From: Marsupella aquatica
Taxonomy: Eukaryota > Marchantiophyta
Length of the DNA stretch: 64,000 nucleotides
Direction: 5' to 3'
Assembly (NCBI GenBank): GCA_973895155.1
Contig: OZ316895.1
Span: 6,200,001 to 6,264,000, forward strand
Below are positions 1 through 12,865 of the stretch, piece by piece. A program made the translations under genes and the position numbers. Position 1 is the first letter of the stretch, and every line of letters starts with the position of its first letter. Below the pieces are notes generated by a model. That model saw only the letters and a program-made list of their open reading frames with translations. It was not told where the DNA came from and searched no databases.

Positions 1-2620
1 TCTTTGCCGTATGAATAAAGTTTCTGGCCCTAGCCTTGGGCATTTGTGGAAAAAAAATAGCTAACTAAGGTGTACTGTGTGGGTCTAATAGAGCTTTCAT
101 ATCTCAAATGAGAACTCAAGATCTAATACTATAATTACAGATGGAGATTGAAAACCATTGTCCTTGCAGTTTCATTCTAATAGAGATGCAACATAGTTTT
201 TTATCCCTCAATGGAAACTCAAGCTAGACCTAGTACTATTGTTATGAATGAGGCCGTCAAAGGGTGTACTTGTGTGGTTCTAATAGAGCTTTCATATCTC
301 AAATGAGAACTGATTGACCACCTAGTAGTACATTGTGTATATAGTACAATAACAAATGAGACTGAAAATTATTGTACTTGATTGGTTCTAATATAGCTGG
401 AGCACACTATTTCATACTCTCAAGTGAGCCCAATACCTGTGCATAACACCAAAAACTGTAAGAAAACCGTCAACTCTAGACTAGAAAACAATGCGGAACA
501 TGAGAGCACTCAATCTCACACTACACCAACAAGACATCACGATCATGGAGAAACTCCTGAAATATCCATAGCTCATGAGATTGAACATGACTCTAAAGGA
601 TGAGGAAGAGAATGCTCTCCCTCCAACCTATACCCCCCAAGGGGGACTAAGATGTGTGGGCCTAAATAAATAGATCTTATCCTGAGTAATCCAAGGTAAA
701 CTAATCCTAGTAAGGCCAACCTAACTAAAGTCAGGAACTCGAGTCAATTCCTAACAAAAACTGTTAAGGTAAGAGTGACAAAGAAGCTCACACAAGTGAG
801 GCAAAGAATTTGTTCAGACATCTGATGTGCAATCAGTGCAAGGGTGTGTCTTCAAAACAAGGAATCCATTTGAGGCAAGAAGTGTAGTGGAGGCAAGGTA
901 AACTTTTTGAGCCTTGAACAGTACATAAGTTATAGATTGAGTTAGATATATAGTTAGAAAGACATTGTAATTTAGTTTGGTTTTGACTGTAAGCCATGCA
1001 CAGTCTTGGGCAAAACCATGGATGGTTCTTACTTAGTCTATTTAAAATGTAGGATCAAATGATATTAGTAAATTGTAGGCGTTTAGGTGTGATAGGGTGT
1101 GCGATACCACTATAATAGGGCCTTTCAAAGCTTGGAAATTATGGATGATGACATTTTGTCATGAAGAAAAGGTCATAATGTTTTCACAAGATTGTGACTG
1201 TACAAGTTTTTTTTTTCTTTCACCTGCCTCCTGTACCACACTGTCAGGCAGCCCCAAAAGTCTCCTGCCTTATTTTTGGTCACCATATTGCAGCATGTGT
1301 CTTGGCATCCCGGAGGCTTCCCGAATGTGTCCCAATCCGGTGCAAGGAGGGCAGGCAGGATATTTCCAGTGTGCAGAAGTGCATCTCAAAGTTTCTCTTC
1401 CCTGGTGAGTTTTGTGCCCGGAATGCCACAGACCCCATTGTGGGACTAAGAATTTTGTTCCCCACCAAAGTCACCTTTCAAGAATCATTGCCATTCTACT
1501 GATGTGACCTGCCTCAAACCAAAAAACCTTTGGGTTGATTTCTCCCGGAAGTTGAGTTTGAGTTAGGGTTGCAGCCTGGCAGTTGACCAAATAAAAATGA
1601 ACAACTTTGAGAGGGCCTATTGTAAGGTCATCATGGGATTGAGGACACGGACATCACAACGACAAAGTACCACGGGGCTGGTTGACTGTGGTGCACCCTA
1701 GGGTTTAGAGGGCACCTTGACGCCTTGCCGGGCACGTCAAATGTGCAAGGACCAACAAGTATCTTTTAAAAATCTGGCCTGGTCAGGAGTTGTTTCCTTG
1801 CAGGGGCCATCAAGTCCTCATCAAGTTTTTTGTTTTTATTACTTGACACATTATTATGGTCCCTGCTTATGCGCCAGCAACGCTCAAGTGTTCTGTACAG
1901 GTTCTCGAAAAGAGAGCTATCCAAGGACCAACTCCCCTTAGACCAACAATTACTGTCCTATGTGAGTTCTCCAAAAGTGGGTCCATCCAAGCATCACCTT
2001 CTCACGGACCCCTATGTAGTGTTTTTATTTTGTCGAAAAGTGTTTAATGCGAGCACGCTCCATTAACTGTGGGAATGGTCTAATAATTTCCTTCAACTAG
2101 GACTAAGTACATCATTTATTGCTGCTCTCTCAGATTCCTGAAGGAGATGGATGGCTGATATCTACGGTCAGTGTCAGCTGTCCATTCTGGATTTCTGGCC
2201 CACATTTTGAATGGTACAAGATAAGATTTATTACAGCTGACGCGGTTGTACTTCCTAATGGCAGGGATCCAAATGTGGGGAGCGTTTAAAGTTTAAAAAC
2301 GTTTTCGCTGTTGCTCAGTTTTTAATTGTTGAAGCGTTTAATAAAAATGACTCGTCCGAGGCAAGGTCTGCTACCCACTGTACTGTACATCCTTGGACTG
2401 GAGAATGCAAATCAGATCGCACTATTAGAAGGAAGATATACCATTTCACCACTCAGTCAGCTCAGATTTCAATTGTAGGTTGGTACGAGGTGAGTGAGAG
2501 GCAGTGCAGTTGATTGAGCTGCAGCTGCATTTGCTTCAACATTAGTGCCCGCGGCGTCATCGAGTGAAACTCAGGTTGCCTCACACATTCCGTGCATTTG
2601 ACTATGTGAGATTTCCAGCT
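1..2620. other. gene-less stretch, left edge
   Basis: I see no supportable gene here on either strand. Short open frames between 1097 and 2066 overlap in several frames and show no protein family or splice pattern. The sequence is AT-rich with one related pair of short repeats near its start. Moderate GC returns from about 2340 onward, ahead of the 170-bp tandem repeat. Confidence 0.6.
70..310. repeat. diverged ~47-bp direct repeat
   Basis: A motif of about 47 bp (70-116) recurs almost unchanged at 263-310, with the shared core 'tctaatagagctttcatatc' in both. The spacers (131-200 and 355-415) also look distantly related, with 'gagattgaaaaccattgt' matched by a similar string. This looks like an old tandem array with a period near 190 bp. 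Confidence 0.6.
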
Positions 2621-2626
2621 CCGCTA

Positions 2627-2966
2627 GTGAATGAAGCGTGCTGTGTGTCGTGCTGAGGAGCTCCATGAGCTGCGTCGACCCATGAAACCAGTAGAGCTCT
2701 GTTTGCCGCAGCTGCTAGAGAGCTCTTTAGCCTCAGTGTACGTGCGAGCTCGAGGTTTGGTTGAACCTCTACAGTCTACTGAAAGAGATTTCGGTTGTGA
2801 ATGAAGCGTGCTGTGAGTCGTGCTGAGGAGCTCCATGAGCTGCGTCCCAGCTCGTGAAACGCATTAGAGCTCTGTCTATCGCAGCTGCTGCTCTCTTTGG
2901 TATCAGTGTACGTGCGAGCTCCGGTCTTGATCGAACCTCTACAGTGGTGAAAACAAATTCGGTTTT
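2627..2966. repeat. two tandem copies of a 170-bp unit
   Basis: Copy 1 (2627-2796) and copy 2 (2797-2966) are imperfect head-to-tail repeats with a period of 170 bp. Both begin 'gtgaatgaagcgtgctgtg' and both contain several GAGCTC sites and the string 'cagtgtacgtgcgagctc'. The copies differ by substitutions and small indels. They lie about 0.8 kb upstream of the GDSL gene start, so they could be part of its upstream region, but nothing shows a regulatory role. Confidence 0.8.
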
Positions 2967-3766
2967 TGAGGTATTCTGGCGTCGCACTCTTTAAACTACT
3001 ATCTAGACAACAACACTGTTACAGTCGATGTCTTGCATTCTGCCAGACTGCTGATTCAGATGAAGAAACGCAACCGGGTGGTGTTCCATCTCAGCTGTGA
3101 AGAGAACTTTATTTAGTCGTGAAAGAAGGCTGTACAGTAGTAGTGTAGGAAATATCAAAACTGAGTTTAATTCAACTCGTTCCCCATATCAGTGCTCTAA
3201 ACTTCTTCGGGTGAGACACTCGGACTATCTCGTACATCGATTGTAGGGGTCATCCATTAATTTTTCGATGTGAGGGTACACACGAATGTAGTTTACTTTC
3301 TAGGTTTTTGATTGATATCTTGGCTTAGCTTGATAATGTGGATGCGTGGTTCAAAGTAGGGACATCACCGGACTTGAGACAGTTACATCAGGACTTTACC
3401 CACCGCTAGGATCATGAGAGAAGAGCATAACTTTACCTTGCCCCAGCTCAGGCTAGTCGAATCTCTTTCTAACTACCCCGGCAGCGAAACCACGTCCTTA
3501 AGTTCAAGTTTAGACCTAAGTCAGTCTCGCATTACATCTCCAAATGTCTTGCTATTGAAGTGCATCTCAATGCACCGCTAGCATTTCGGGCCTGAGTTAT
3601 CAATATTCACTCTATTTTGTATTGACGGAGTATTGCCTTTCGTTTGCTGGTAACACTCTGGCTGCATCTGTCGAAGCATCTGAAAGTTGCGTACTCATGC
3701 CACGTAAATATTTACGCCCTGGCTTGGATGCAGGTCCTGCGAAGTCCAGAAGCATTGAAGCTCGAC
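2967..3766. other. upstream region of the GDSL gene
   Basis: No gene is seen. This 800-bp stretch is the likely promoter and 5' leader of the esterase gene. I could not assign a TATA box with confidence. Confidence 0.4.
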
Positions 3767-5601
3767 ATGGGTCCCGTGCACGTGAAGTTCGTTGGAGCCC
3801 TTGTACTATGTTTGAGCGTGAGCTCGGTGGTTCGAGGACAGGTCCCACCGCCCTCAAAGATTGCTTACTTCATCTTCGGCGACTCGCTAGTAGATCCTGG
3901 CAACAACAACTACCTTCCGGCTGCGTTAGCTAAAGCTAACTTCCCCCAGAACGGAATAGACTTCCCTGCTGGACCGACAGGGCGATTCTGCAACGGGCGC
4001 ACTGTCGTGGACATTGTTTGTATGTCAGGACTCTTCTCTATGTCTACGTAGTTTTGCAAGTACTGACTCTATTCTTTTATCTGCTGACGTTGTCCCCTTG
4101 TTCAGGTTCATTTCGGTCAATGCGTTTGAATGTGTGGGTTGTAGTCTTGTTTTGAGGACTTGGAGCTGTATGACCTCATCTCTGTTTTCTTGAACTTGCT
4201 CTCAGGTGATTTTATTGGCGTTCCGTACCCACCCCCTTACTTAGCGCCAGCTACGAAGGCTGGTCAAGGCATTCTACAAGGAGTGAACTATGCTTCAGCT
4301 GCCGGTGGTATTCTGGATGCAACGGGTGGTAATTATGTAAGAGTCTCCCCTCCACGCCACACCGAACTTCTCCTTCCACTAGTGAAGGACGGGCGAAAAT
4401 TTCTTGAGGCATTGGACTGTAGCACTCCTGCCATTCGTTCCCTTGCTCTTCCCGAGAAATCTAAAAGCCTCTCGGATGTCTCTCTATGCACCTGTGTTTC
4501 TCATATGCATTTTCTGTTACAGTGGCAAGGTGGAATGGATGTGTAGAACTGCGCGAGAATGACTGATGGGTACTCACCAGTATTAGGTGTGGATGGAACA
4601 TGCAGATTGAACGCATTGGGATGAATAAACAACTTGAATTCTTCACGAACACCCTGACCCAACTGCAGACGCAGATAGGAGTAGCACAGACGAATACCTT
4701 ACTGGCGACAGCACTCTGCACCCTTGTTATAGGAAGCAATGATTTCATCAACAACTACTTGCTGACAGACACAAACACCAAATATCAGTACGACACCCGT
4801 CAGTACAACATCCTTTTACTCAACAACTTAAACCAGCAGTTGACGGTAAGATTAAGTCCAAATCAATAACTTTCTTCTGCCAAACTAGATGTCCACAACA
4901 TTGCGCCTGAGTCAATGTGATGACGCTACCGGGGTCACTAGATTTGGTCTAACTCACGGCAGTCGTTCTGTTTCAGACTCTGTACAACTTTGGCTTCCGT
5001 AAGTTTACAGTATCGAATGTGGGGCCTCTCGGATGCATACCCAACCAGCTAGCTATAGCTAAGACGCCAAACTGCGTACTATCAACGAACGCCCAAGTTC
5101 AGGATTTCAATGCCGGACTAGCCTCTATGCTGCCCCAGCTACAAGCCAGTCTAGCGGGGTCAACATTTTTGTATGCCAACGTCTACGACACCGTGAACTC
5201 TTTTGTGGCCAACCCAACCAATTTCGGTGAGAGCAGAATCATGGTTCTCCACAGAATTACTCCTTCACTCCGATTTGGAGTGTGTTGTAGGTGAGAATAG
5301 CAGGGGAACTCCCATCGTCATAGCCACTTTCTTTAAATACATGTCAGCTGACTTGGTCTGGTTTTCTGATGCGCCTCCTGCAGGGTTTACCAGCGTTTTG
5401 TCATGCTGTGGATACGGATTATATGACGCACAGGCCCCATGTCTTCCGACGGCAACCCCGTGCACGGATCGAAGCAAATTCATTTTCTGGGACGGCTTCC
5501 ATCCTACTGAAACTGCGAACGTCGTGCTGGCGCAGAGTCTGTGGACTGGAGGATTGGACACAGTCTCCCCTATGAATATCCAGCAGCTTCTGAACCTCTG
5601 A
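3767..5601 (+). CDS. GDSL-type esterase/lipase, secreted
   Basis: A GDSL/SGNH-family esterase/lipase of 363 aa. These enzymes hydrolyse acyl esters, often outside the cell in cuticle, wall or lipid metabolism; the substrate cannot be read from sequence. Five exons join in phase: 3767-4019, 4206-4336, 4606-4845, 4977-5226, 5384-5601, all with GT-AG introns of 131-269 bp. Residues 1-24 form a signal peptide (basic start, then a hydrophobic [10 protein letters not shown] core). Block I is [12 protein letters not shown] with nucleophile Ser40. Block II is GVNYAS at 110-115, block III is GSND with Asn173, and block V is WDGFHPTE with Asp328 and His331, so the catalytic set is complete. Length is normal for the family. 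An in-frame upstream ATG at 3728 would add 13 residues; I prefer 3767 because it leaves a standard signal peptide. No nearby gene suggests a pathway. Confidence 0.93.
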
Positions 5602-8600
5602 TGCAACACGAATTGTGTCATGCATACTTTATGGATGAATCATTGTAGGTATATAGTTATGTTCAACGCACAGTGGTGCAAACTGTCGCATTGACCACTT
5701 CAATTTTCGAACCAGTTGTACTAGAGATCTGGAGAACTCTAAATCAATTCTTTAATTTACTGAAAATGATGTCAATGTATTATTGTTTCGCGTGTAGTCC
5801 ATAGACCTGCGCCACATCCTGAAGGATAACCAACAAATGCGCCAAAGACCGAAAGGTTTTACGGAGATAATCCGTCTAAAATACTCTGGATTTGACATGA
5901 TACACCACATCGAGATTTGAAATTTTCTCTTTGTAGAACACATCCACGAGTACATTATTTACAAACAGGGCTGGTTCTCGCTTCTGCTTATCTGTTTGCA
6001 ATTGTGCCTCTTACATAAAATGTCTAAGGAATAGACCAACCATCGATGGAAACTAAAAACTCCAACCATCGATGAGAACTGAAACTCAGCTCCCTGTTTA
6101 AACATATAGTGGACGCTCCTGTTTTCCCTCGATGTTTAGTGCTCCGTTTGGTGCTGGAAAATCGTCGGTTTTATAGTCAACCCTGCAGGAAAAATTTGTT
6201 TTCTGCACAGATGCAATGAACTGCACCTTTGCTCACCTGTAAAACAAGCCGAGCTTCAAGACAGCAGCAGTTCATATTTTACACCGAGACCTTAAGTACC
6301 CTTGAAGTGTCTTTGATCTTTAGAAAGCGTGGCAGAGAGCATTGAGAACTGCATACATTGAGGAAGAAAGCTCCGCAATTCATAGTACCAGCCAGGAAGT
6401 CCCAGATCTATGGCCTCTTTTGATAATTCAATTGGAACCTCGCGTTCTGAAGGTGTTTGAAATAAGTTCACTCATTTTTAGTTGGTGATCGGATATGGTC
6501 AAAAAGAATTGAGGATGCTCTGCCATTGACAGATTCGGGTTTGCCAGACTGCACGTTATCTTTCTTCATAAACTTCTCCTGTCTTCAATCCACTTTTATG
6601 ATGTTCTCTCTAAAGATTTATGTTCTACTGACTACTTATGATTTCTACGATCCTTCATAAATTTGTCAGGAAAACCCTGTATGAGCACATGGAAGTACAG
6701 GTAGTATCAGCAAAGACGGAAGGGTGAAAGCAAAAGTGAAGCTCATAACCGCAGGCGAATGGCGGAGACGAAATTGATGAAGGGAAAGCTTTCAATACAA
6801 AGCTTCGTTCAGGGACATTGATGTCAGTCAAATGCAGACAATAACACGAGCTCCACTGACTTTAATGAAATCCTAGCCCAAGGCAAAACAACAAAGATGC
6901 TTGCACAGCATTCCAAGCAAGGAGAACACAGGGCAAATTCTTGAGCTCAAAACTTTTGAGTATTACTACTGAAAAGAGAAATTGAGAAGAGAGAAAAATG
7001 GAATGATAGTGAATTCTAGAAGTACAAACGGATGTACTCTAAAGTCTCACCAGTTCAACTCATCTATTATTAGTCGATTCAGAGGTGCCTTTGCATGAAC
7101 GCTTGCCCACAAACTAGTTGCCGGTCTTCACCTTTGCTCTGGTGATGAACCAGAGGGAAGCCAAACCTGCTGCCTAAAAATCTCGACAGCCTCAAGATTG
7201 TAATGCGTGGCTATCATTATCAAACTAGCAAATTGCAGATGTTACGGAAAGTTCACACCTTGTGGAATGGCAGTAATAAACAAATATCTGAAGTCATTCC
7301 TCCCCCTATTTTCCATCAGATAAGTCTTGCAAAACCTCAAAAGAGGTACTTGCTTTTTCGGACTAGTTTACTTGGATTGGTATGCTTCCAAGCTTCATCT
7401 TTCAAATAATGAACTCGTGCATTCCTCTCTTCTTGTTCAGATTGGAAGAATTGTCGTATTGAATCCGCATAAGAATGCAGAATGGCTACATTCTATTTCT
7501 ATGTGGAGGTGCACCATTTGGGGCTTTGTTTCAATTTGTTCGCTTGGGTATTCTCCCTAGATGTGCAGCTTGCCCAAAAGCGCTTTCCCTTTCAGAAACA
7601 AAATTGGCGCCATTTCAAAATCAAAACATTTAGATATTAGAGACTGAACAGAATATGTCATTAAAAGAGTGATGAGAGATGTAAAAGTTCATAAGTGGAA
7701 GCTCAGATAGACACAAAACCCTGCCCGTCAAATGGACTCAGTAACCAAAATTGTCACCAGTGAATTCCAAATCCTTCAGTAGAACCTGAAAAGGTTGCCA
7801 TTAACTGGTCAGAGTACCAGAGGAATCTAGTGAAAACCTTCTATTATGGTTAGTCAAATGCATAGTTATCTGTCATTTATGGAACTGAAGTGTAAAACTT
7901 CCTGTGTGAGCAGGCTAAGTAAGCTTAATAAAACATTCCATTGGTGCTCATAAAAAGGTTTCACATGTCATGTGAGCATCTTGTCAAATGTATGCGTCCA
8001 TCAGAGCTTTCACTTCTCCTGTTTGGCACTTTTGTGACATATATTACTAAGGCATGCTTGGATAAACTTCACAAACTTGACGAACAGCACCCAAATGTTA
8101 GAATTTGCTTAGATAGTCCACTTTACACCAAAGATTAAGAAATGTGATGTTAATGGATATCTAGCCAGTGAGTATAAACGACCATCTTCTGAGTTGAATC
8201 GCTCAATCTCTTAAGACCCAATTTAGCTTGTTGGAGAGGGCATTGAATGAGCCCAATCACAGTTAGAAAGTGGCTTACAAGCGCCAAAAAGCAAAGCAAG
8301 ATGGGTTTGAAGGCATTCTCAACTTGGTACTGTAGCCCAGTCTGATGCCATATTCCTGTCTGTGTGACTCTAACATGAGACCCATCTGAATTGCATGGTT
8401 CAGCGCAAGGTCATGGTTGTCCACCCAGGCTTCATCTTCTCCTTGGTTGGGAAATACAAGTTTTCATCTCACTTTTGACAGTTCCTGTGGAGTTGTCACT
8501 TAGTCCGTCAGCAAAGTAGAACTTCCTGCTACACCTGAAAAGGTTTTCAATGTCAATAAGCATTGAGGCTAATGATTTTCCCTTGGATTTTTAGCTGAAG

Positions 8601-9480
8601 CAATTTCATGATAAAATTTTGGCAAAATGACCAGAATTAAGTTATGACTGTCTGATGTGATGGTGCTATCACGTGTAAGGTGCTCAAAAGGGCTATTTAT
8701 AAGACCCTTAGTTTGCAACTTGAATTCGATCTCTCCAGGCATTCAACCTGGAGGCCTCAGCCAAAAATTTTAATATTTTAGTGAAACTGTTCACTTATTA
8801 TTAAATATGAACAAAAGTAGGCTACACTTTAGGGAAGTCTCAGAGAAATGGAAACCTGGAAGAACCTCCATGTTTGGCAAAAAGACTGGGGTATATTTTT
8901 GCCACCCGGATGGACTGCAGCAAAACCCTCTTTCTACTCATATACTACATTTTACACGAATGAGTGAGATTAGAAATTAGATTATTTGGTATCTTTGAAA
9001 ATTTGTAGGTCTCTCAATTCTTAATGAAATTTAGAATTGGTCATTGGAAAGAAGGTGCCCAGCAGTTTCTAACAAACCCAGGAAACAATACTCAGTTGAA
9101 TATTCATGGAGGTACTGATTGTCAAAGTTAGCTACTAATTAACTGAGTTCTGAAAGTGTAAGGTGTGGACACTGAGTGATGGATTGTTATTAAGAAATTA
9201 ATATTCTCTCAATTCTTCGTGAAAACTAGATATATTAGATGGTTGGAAAGATCTTTCCAACCCGCTTCTAAGGAGTGCAAGAAGAGCCAATTATGCTGCA
9301 TGGAAAGAGGGATATTGATCAAACTTTGTTGCTGAAGGCTTTTTGGAAATGAGAAGGGTGTAAATAAGTGCAAGTGTTAAAGGTGTCACTGTGCATGGAC
9401 GTAGTATGGATCACAGGCTAGGTCCATAGGAGAATCTCTTTCCAAGCAGGAAGACAGGATCCCAAGGGCCATAGATCCAA
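5602..9480. other. gene-less stretch after GDSL gene
   Basis: The first few hundred bases are presumably the 3' UTR of the esterase. Beyond that I see AT-rich sequence with scattered short open frames in unrelated frames (for example 7203-7560) and no family signature. Small direct repeats occur, such as 'ccaaccatcgatg' twice at 6038-6075. Confidence 0.55.
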
Positions 9481-9868
9481 TAAAGGGGAAAGAATAATGG
9501 AAATACCAAGGGAAGACCAAAGAGCCAAATAGTCCCCTACAATAGCAAAAGAACTGAACATTTTTTAGCACAAAAGTGAAAAGCCTAGTAAAGCTCCCGA
9601 GTCAACTAAATAGAACCAGTACAATGCCAAAAGAACTAATAAAAGCCCAATTGAGTAGCCAGCTGAATTCTCTTTCTGAATGACAAAAGAACCACAGCCC
9701 TACTAAGCACCAAAGTGAAATACCCTCAACCAACCAGAAAATAAAGAAAAGCTCTCCAAAGCAAAAAAAAAAATAGAAAAGCCTTGTAAAGCTCTGGAGT
9801 AAACCAACTCATTGGCAAGCTCACAAAAGAGGAATTTGTGTCCCACCTTAGAACAAACCCGGCCCCCT
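9481..9868. repeat. purine-rich dispersed repeat, copy A
   Basis: A purine-rich block with recurring words 'aaagagccaaa', 'gcaaaagaact' and 'accaagggaa'. The same words in the same order occur at about 43440-43560, for example 'accaagggaa', then 'gcaaaagaacta', then 'agccctac'. This looks like an old dispersed repeat. No coding signal is seen. Confidence 0.5.
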
Positions 9869-9870
9869 CG

Positions 9871-9896
9871 CCCCCCCCCCCCCCCCCCCCCCCCCC
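9871..9896 (+). repeat. 26-bp poly-C run
   Basis: An uninterrupted run of 26 C preceded by CCCCCTCG. True length is uncertain because such runs are prone to slippage in both cells and sequencing. Confidence 0.9.
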
Positions 9897-9899
9897 TTA

Positions 9900-12056
9900 G
9901 GCCCTACTAAATTAGTTTCTATCTATCTAGATGTATTTATCTTTAAAAAGGTTGATACACGTGCGAGATTACCATTAGGTGAAGAATGTGTACTCTTTCA
10001 TCGTCACGACACATCTAAACCCAAAACCACGCCGTACAAGACAGAAGTCACCAAAAGGGACTCTCCAAAGTCTAAAACTCTTTTCAGTAAAGTTGGATTA
10101 AGTTTGATCAAGGTGGCCAAATTCGGGTAGCTTGGAGCGGGGGCAAATAAGAGGCGCGAGAGAATTGCTTCATCGCTTGCTTGCGTGTTGAAGCCAGAGG
10201 GCTGCTCAGAAGAAGAAGGTGAGCTTGAATGACGATTGCGAGAAAGAAAGCAAGCTACAGCGGCAATTAGTGCAGATTGCACAAGTACAGTCCAAGAAGG
10301 ACGCCCGGTAGATTTTCGTACCCATGTGCAGAAGGAGGCCACGAATTCGGGCTAAATGAGCCAAAGAGGAGAGCCCGAAGAGCGAGTGCGTACCTCATGC
10401 GTCTCTCTGTTCCAATTGCTCGCTTTGCCTTTGCACTAGAGGCCAAAAACCGGCATGTACGTTCTCAGGGGCGGCAGCGCGGACCCCACCAAAGGGGGCG
10501 AAGAATGACAAGACTGATAATGACTTGGCTTGGCGAGCAAGCCGGAATCATGATCAACCGATCGATCGTTCGATTCGTTCCGACTTCGGATTTGTTTATA
10601 AACCAACCATCAAGTGCGCAATGAATTATGAATGATCGCTGATCGAGTGAGCCCTCGTAAGTCTTAACCCCGACCTGCAAAGCAAGCGGGCTCCAGAAGT
10701 CTGGACATGGCAATGTACGTAACGACTGAACTGAGCATGACTGTCAAGACGCGAATGCCTTACATAGAGACTTCGAAATTGATGATGCAAGCGCCTTTCG
10801 TAAGGACTGTAACAGTGTCGCATACACGGTGTTCCACGAGGACCATGATGCTAGGTAGTAGAAAGGTTGGTTTCATTCTACTGTAGAGGTCTACGTAGAC
10901 GGAGAGGATGGTAGACACGGTGACTAAACCCATCACAGGAAGGACCTTCAAGACCCTACAAAGTAGGAGAAAGCATGTAGACAAGCCGGTGGCGTGGACT
11001 CTATAGATCCTAGTCAAGCACTTTCCTCATCCACGCCCTTTGAAACCCAATGAAATCCCGGCAGTTGACGTTGCAAAGCGGCGAATTAGGATCTGCGAAC
11101 AGTCCATCTTTATGTCCATCATCACTGCGTCGTGTCTGGGTTTGCAGTTTTGCACGGCGGTGCAGGCCAGGCAAAGGTGGTGGTGGCTGGTGCCGGTGGG
11201 TGCATCATATTATTGAGTACGTGGGTTACTCGGTTCTGTTTCGCTCTTGCAAAGACCCTCCCGCCTCCCTCCCAAGTTGAGATACTCTCATTGTTAACAC
11301 ATGACTGTTTTGTGACGGTCCGGAGACCTGAAATGTACCTTAAAATCATTATTCGAGTGATTTCAGACCAGACAAATTGGAGATCGTCAATAACTTATCG
11401 ACAATAATTTACCAGAACGTACCTCGGCCAGCAATGATGCATTAGATTATCGCCACTCAATCCGAATTCTAGAACGTACTACACACTACACACAATTGCA
11501 ACAAACAGAAAGTCTGCTGGCACTACTTCGGATGTAAATCTGCTCGAATTGAAATACTCATCGAGAGTACGTATGCTGTTCGACACATTTGATGACAACC
11601 TGTCAAACCCGCCGAGTCCTTAATTTTGTGGTAGAAACTGTCACTTCAGTAGCTCCAGGCGAAGGAGATCAGGTTCGAGGGAGCTCCGAAATATATACGG
11701 TGGGACACTGCAGCAGCTGCTGGTGACGATAGCCGAAAGCGTCTTTGTCATAACATAGCTGCCGTTCGAAACTTTTAGAAAGAAACAGGTGTGATACATG
11801 GTTGTTGTCTTAGCCTCATGCTGTATGATGAGCATAACATTGCAGCGTTATAAGCAACGGAAAACTGAAAAGCTTAAGCAACCAATGTGATCGATGGTTC
11901 ACAGTGAATTCAAGCGAAAGTTGAAGCTGAGAAAAGAACTACGGAAGATAATTTGTACAACCAGTTCGAGAAGAATTCGGAAGGTGGTGAGTTTTCTCAC
12001 ACATAATTGCTCGGATTCCGTTGGCATGACACACTGGGTCGATTGTCGGGAGAGTC
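9900..12056. other. gene-less stretch with mixed GC
   Basis: No supportable gene. A minus-strand frame at 10342-10004 has a hydrophobic segment, but it lacks an ATG and no convincing upstream exon joins it. The stretch 10340-11300 is more GC-rich and CpG-rich than its surroundings, which could mark an unrecognised promoter or a decayed gene. Confidence 0.45.
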
Positions 12057-12130
12057 GGTCTACTACCATCAATACGGGCATGGAAAGTACTTGAGAATGC
12101 CCGCGCGTAACGTATTGATGGTAGTAGACC
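12057..12130. repeat. hairpin with perfect 20-bp arms
   Basis: The left arm at 12057-12076 begins ggtctactaccatc and the right arm at 12111-12130 is its exact reverse complement over 20 bp. The 34-nt loop carries a second small stem, GGGCAT pairing with ATGCCC. The word 'cttgagaatgc' in the loop recurs at 12171. It could be a cruciform, the remnant of a miniature transposon, or a small-RNA precursor. Confidence 0.85.
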
Positions 12131-12672
12131 ATCAATACTTTGTTTATAAAAAGTGTGTATATTTCTTCTACTTGAGAATGCAGGGTATAATTCATGGTAC
12201 CAATCAGAACACCAGTAACTAAGCACAACAAGGGCTCCCCGTTCCCTTATGCCATGAGTTATTCTCCCAAGGTAGGGTAGTCATGGTAATAATAATAAGA
12301 CAATAAGAGAAGGAAAAATAAAATGAGGAGAAATGGGACACCCCTTACCTTTTCATTGGGTTTTTTTTTAGGAGGGGGAGGGGGAGGTAGCCAGGCCAAG
12401 AGAAAGGGGGAGATGAGGCCATGAGGACTAGGGGGGATGTCACCCTCCACCTAGGGTTGTGGTAATGAGTGTCTTTTTTTGTTGTTATCATTTACTGTAT
12501 GTCCCTTATTACTTTTGTAACAATATCTTTTTGACATGGACATCTTTCATGCAGTTTCATGTTTCACGCAATGTACAAGTATTGAACATGACCACAATAA
12601 CTGTATGGTCAGGATCACAAATAACATGTCCCAATAATTACATTTTAAAACTTATATTTTCTTGCCTTGCCT
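12131..12672. other. gene-less stretch with G- and T-rich tracts
   Basis: I see no gene. A T9-AGGAGGGGGAGGGGGAGG tract lies at 12361-12389. Confidence 0.5.
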
Positions 12673-12865
12673 TGACATTTTATCTCACCATCTTTTTCTC
12701 ATCTTGATATCTTTTTCTGATCTTGTCATCTTTTTCTCACCTTCATATCTTTATCTCATCATGGCACCGTTTCTCTCCTCGACATCTTTTCTCACCTTGA
12801 TTTCTTTTCCTCACCTCGATGTCTTTTTTCACTTCGAGATGCTTTCTTCACCTTCATATCTTTTG
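12673..12865. repeat. pyrimidine-rich minisatellite, ~21-22 bp unit
   Basis: About nine degenerate copies of a unit like 'atctttttctcaccttcat' follow one another, with strong C+T bias on the plus strand. Copies vary in the CTT run and in the linker 'cacctcga' or 'catcttgat'. It crosses several stop codons and does not look coding. Confidence 0.75.

Noticed and set aside
10004-10342. Minus-strand 112-codon frame with a hydrophobic stretch, possible small membrane protein
   Set aside because: The frame has no ATG (it opens at GTG), a TAG lies four codons upstream, and I could not join a plausible first exon in phase.
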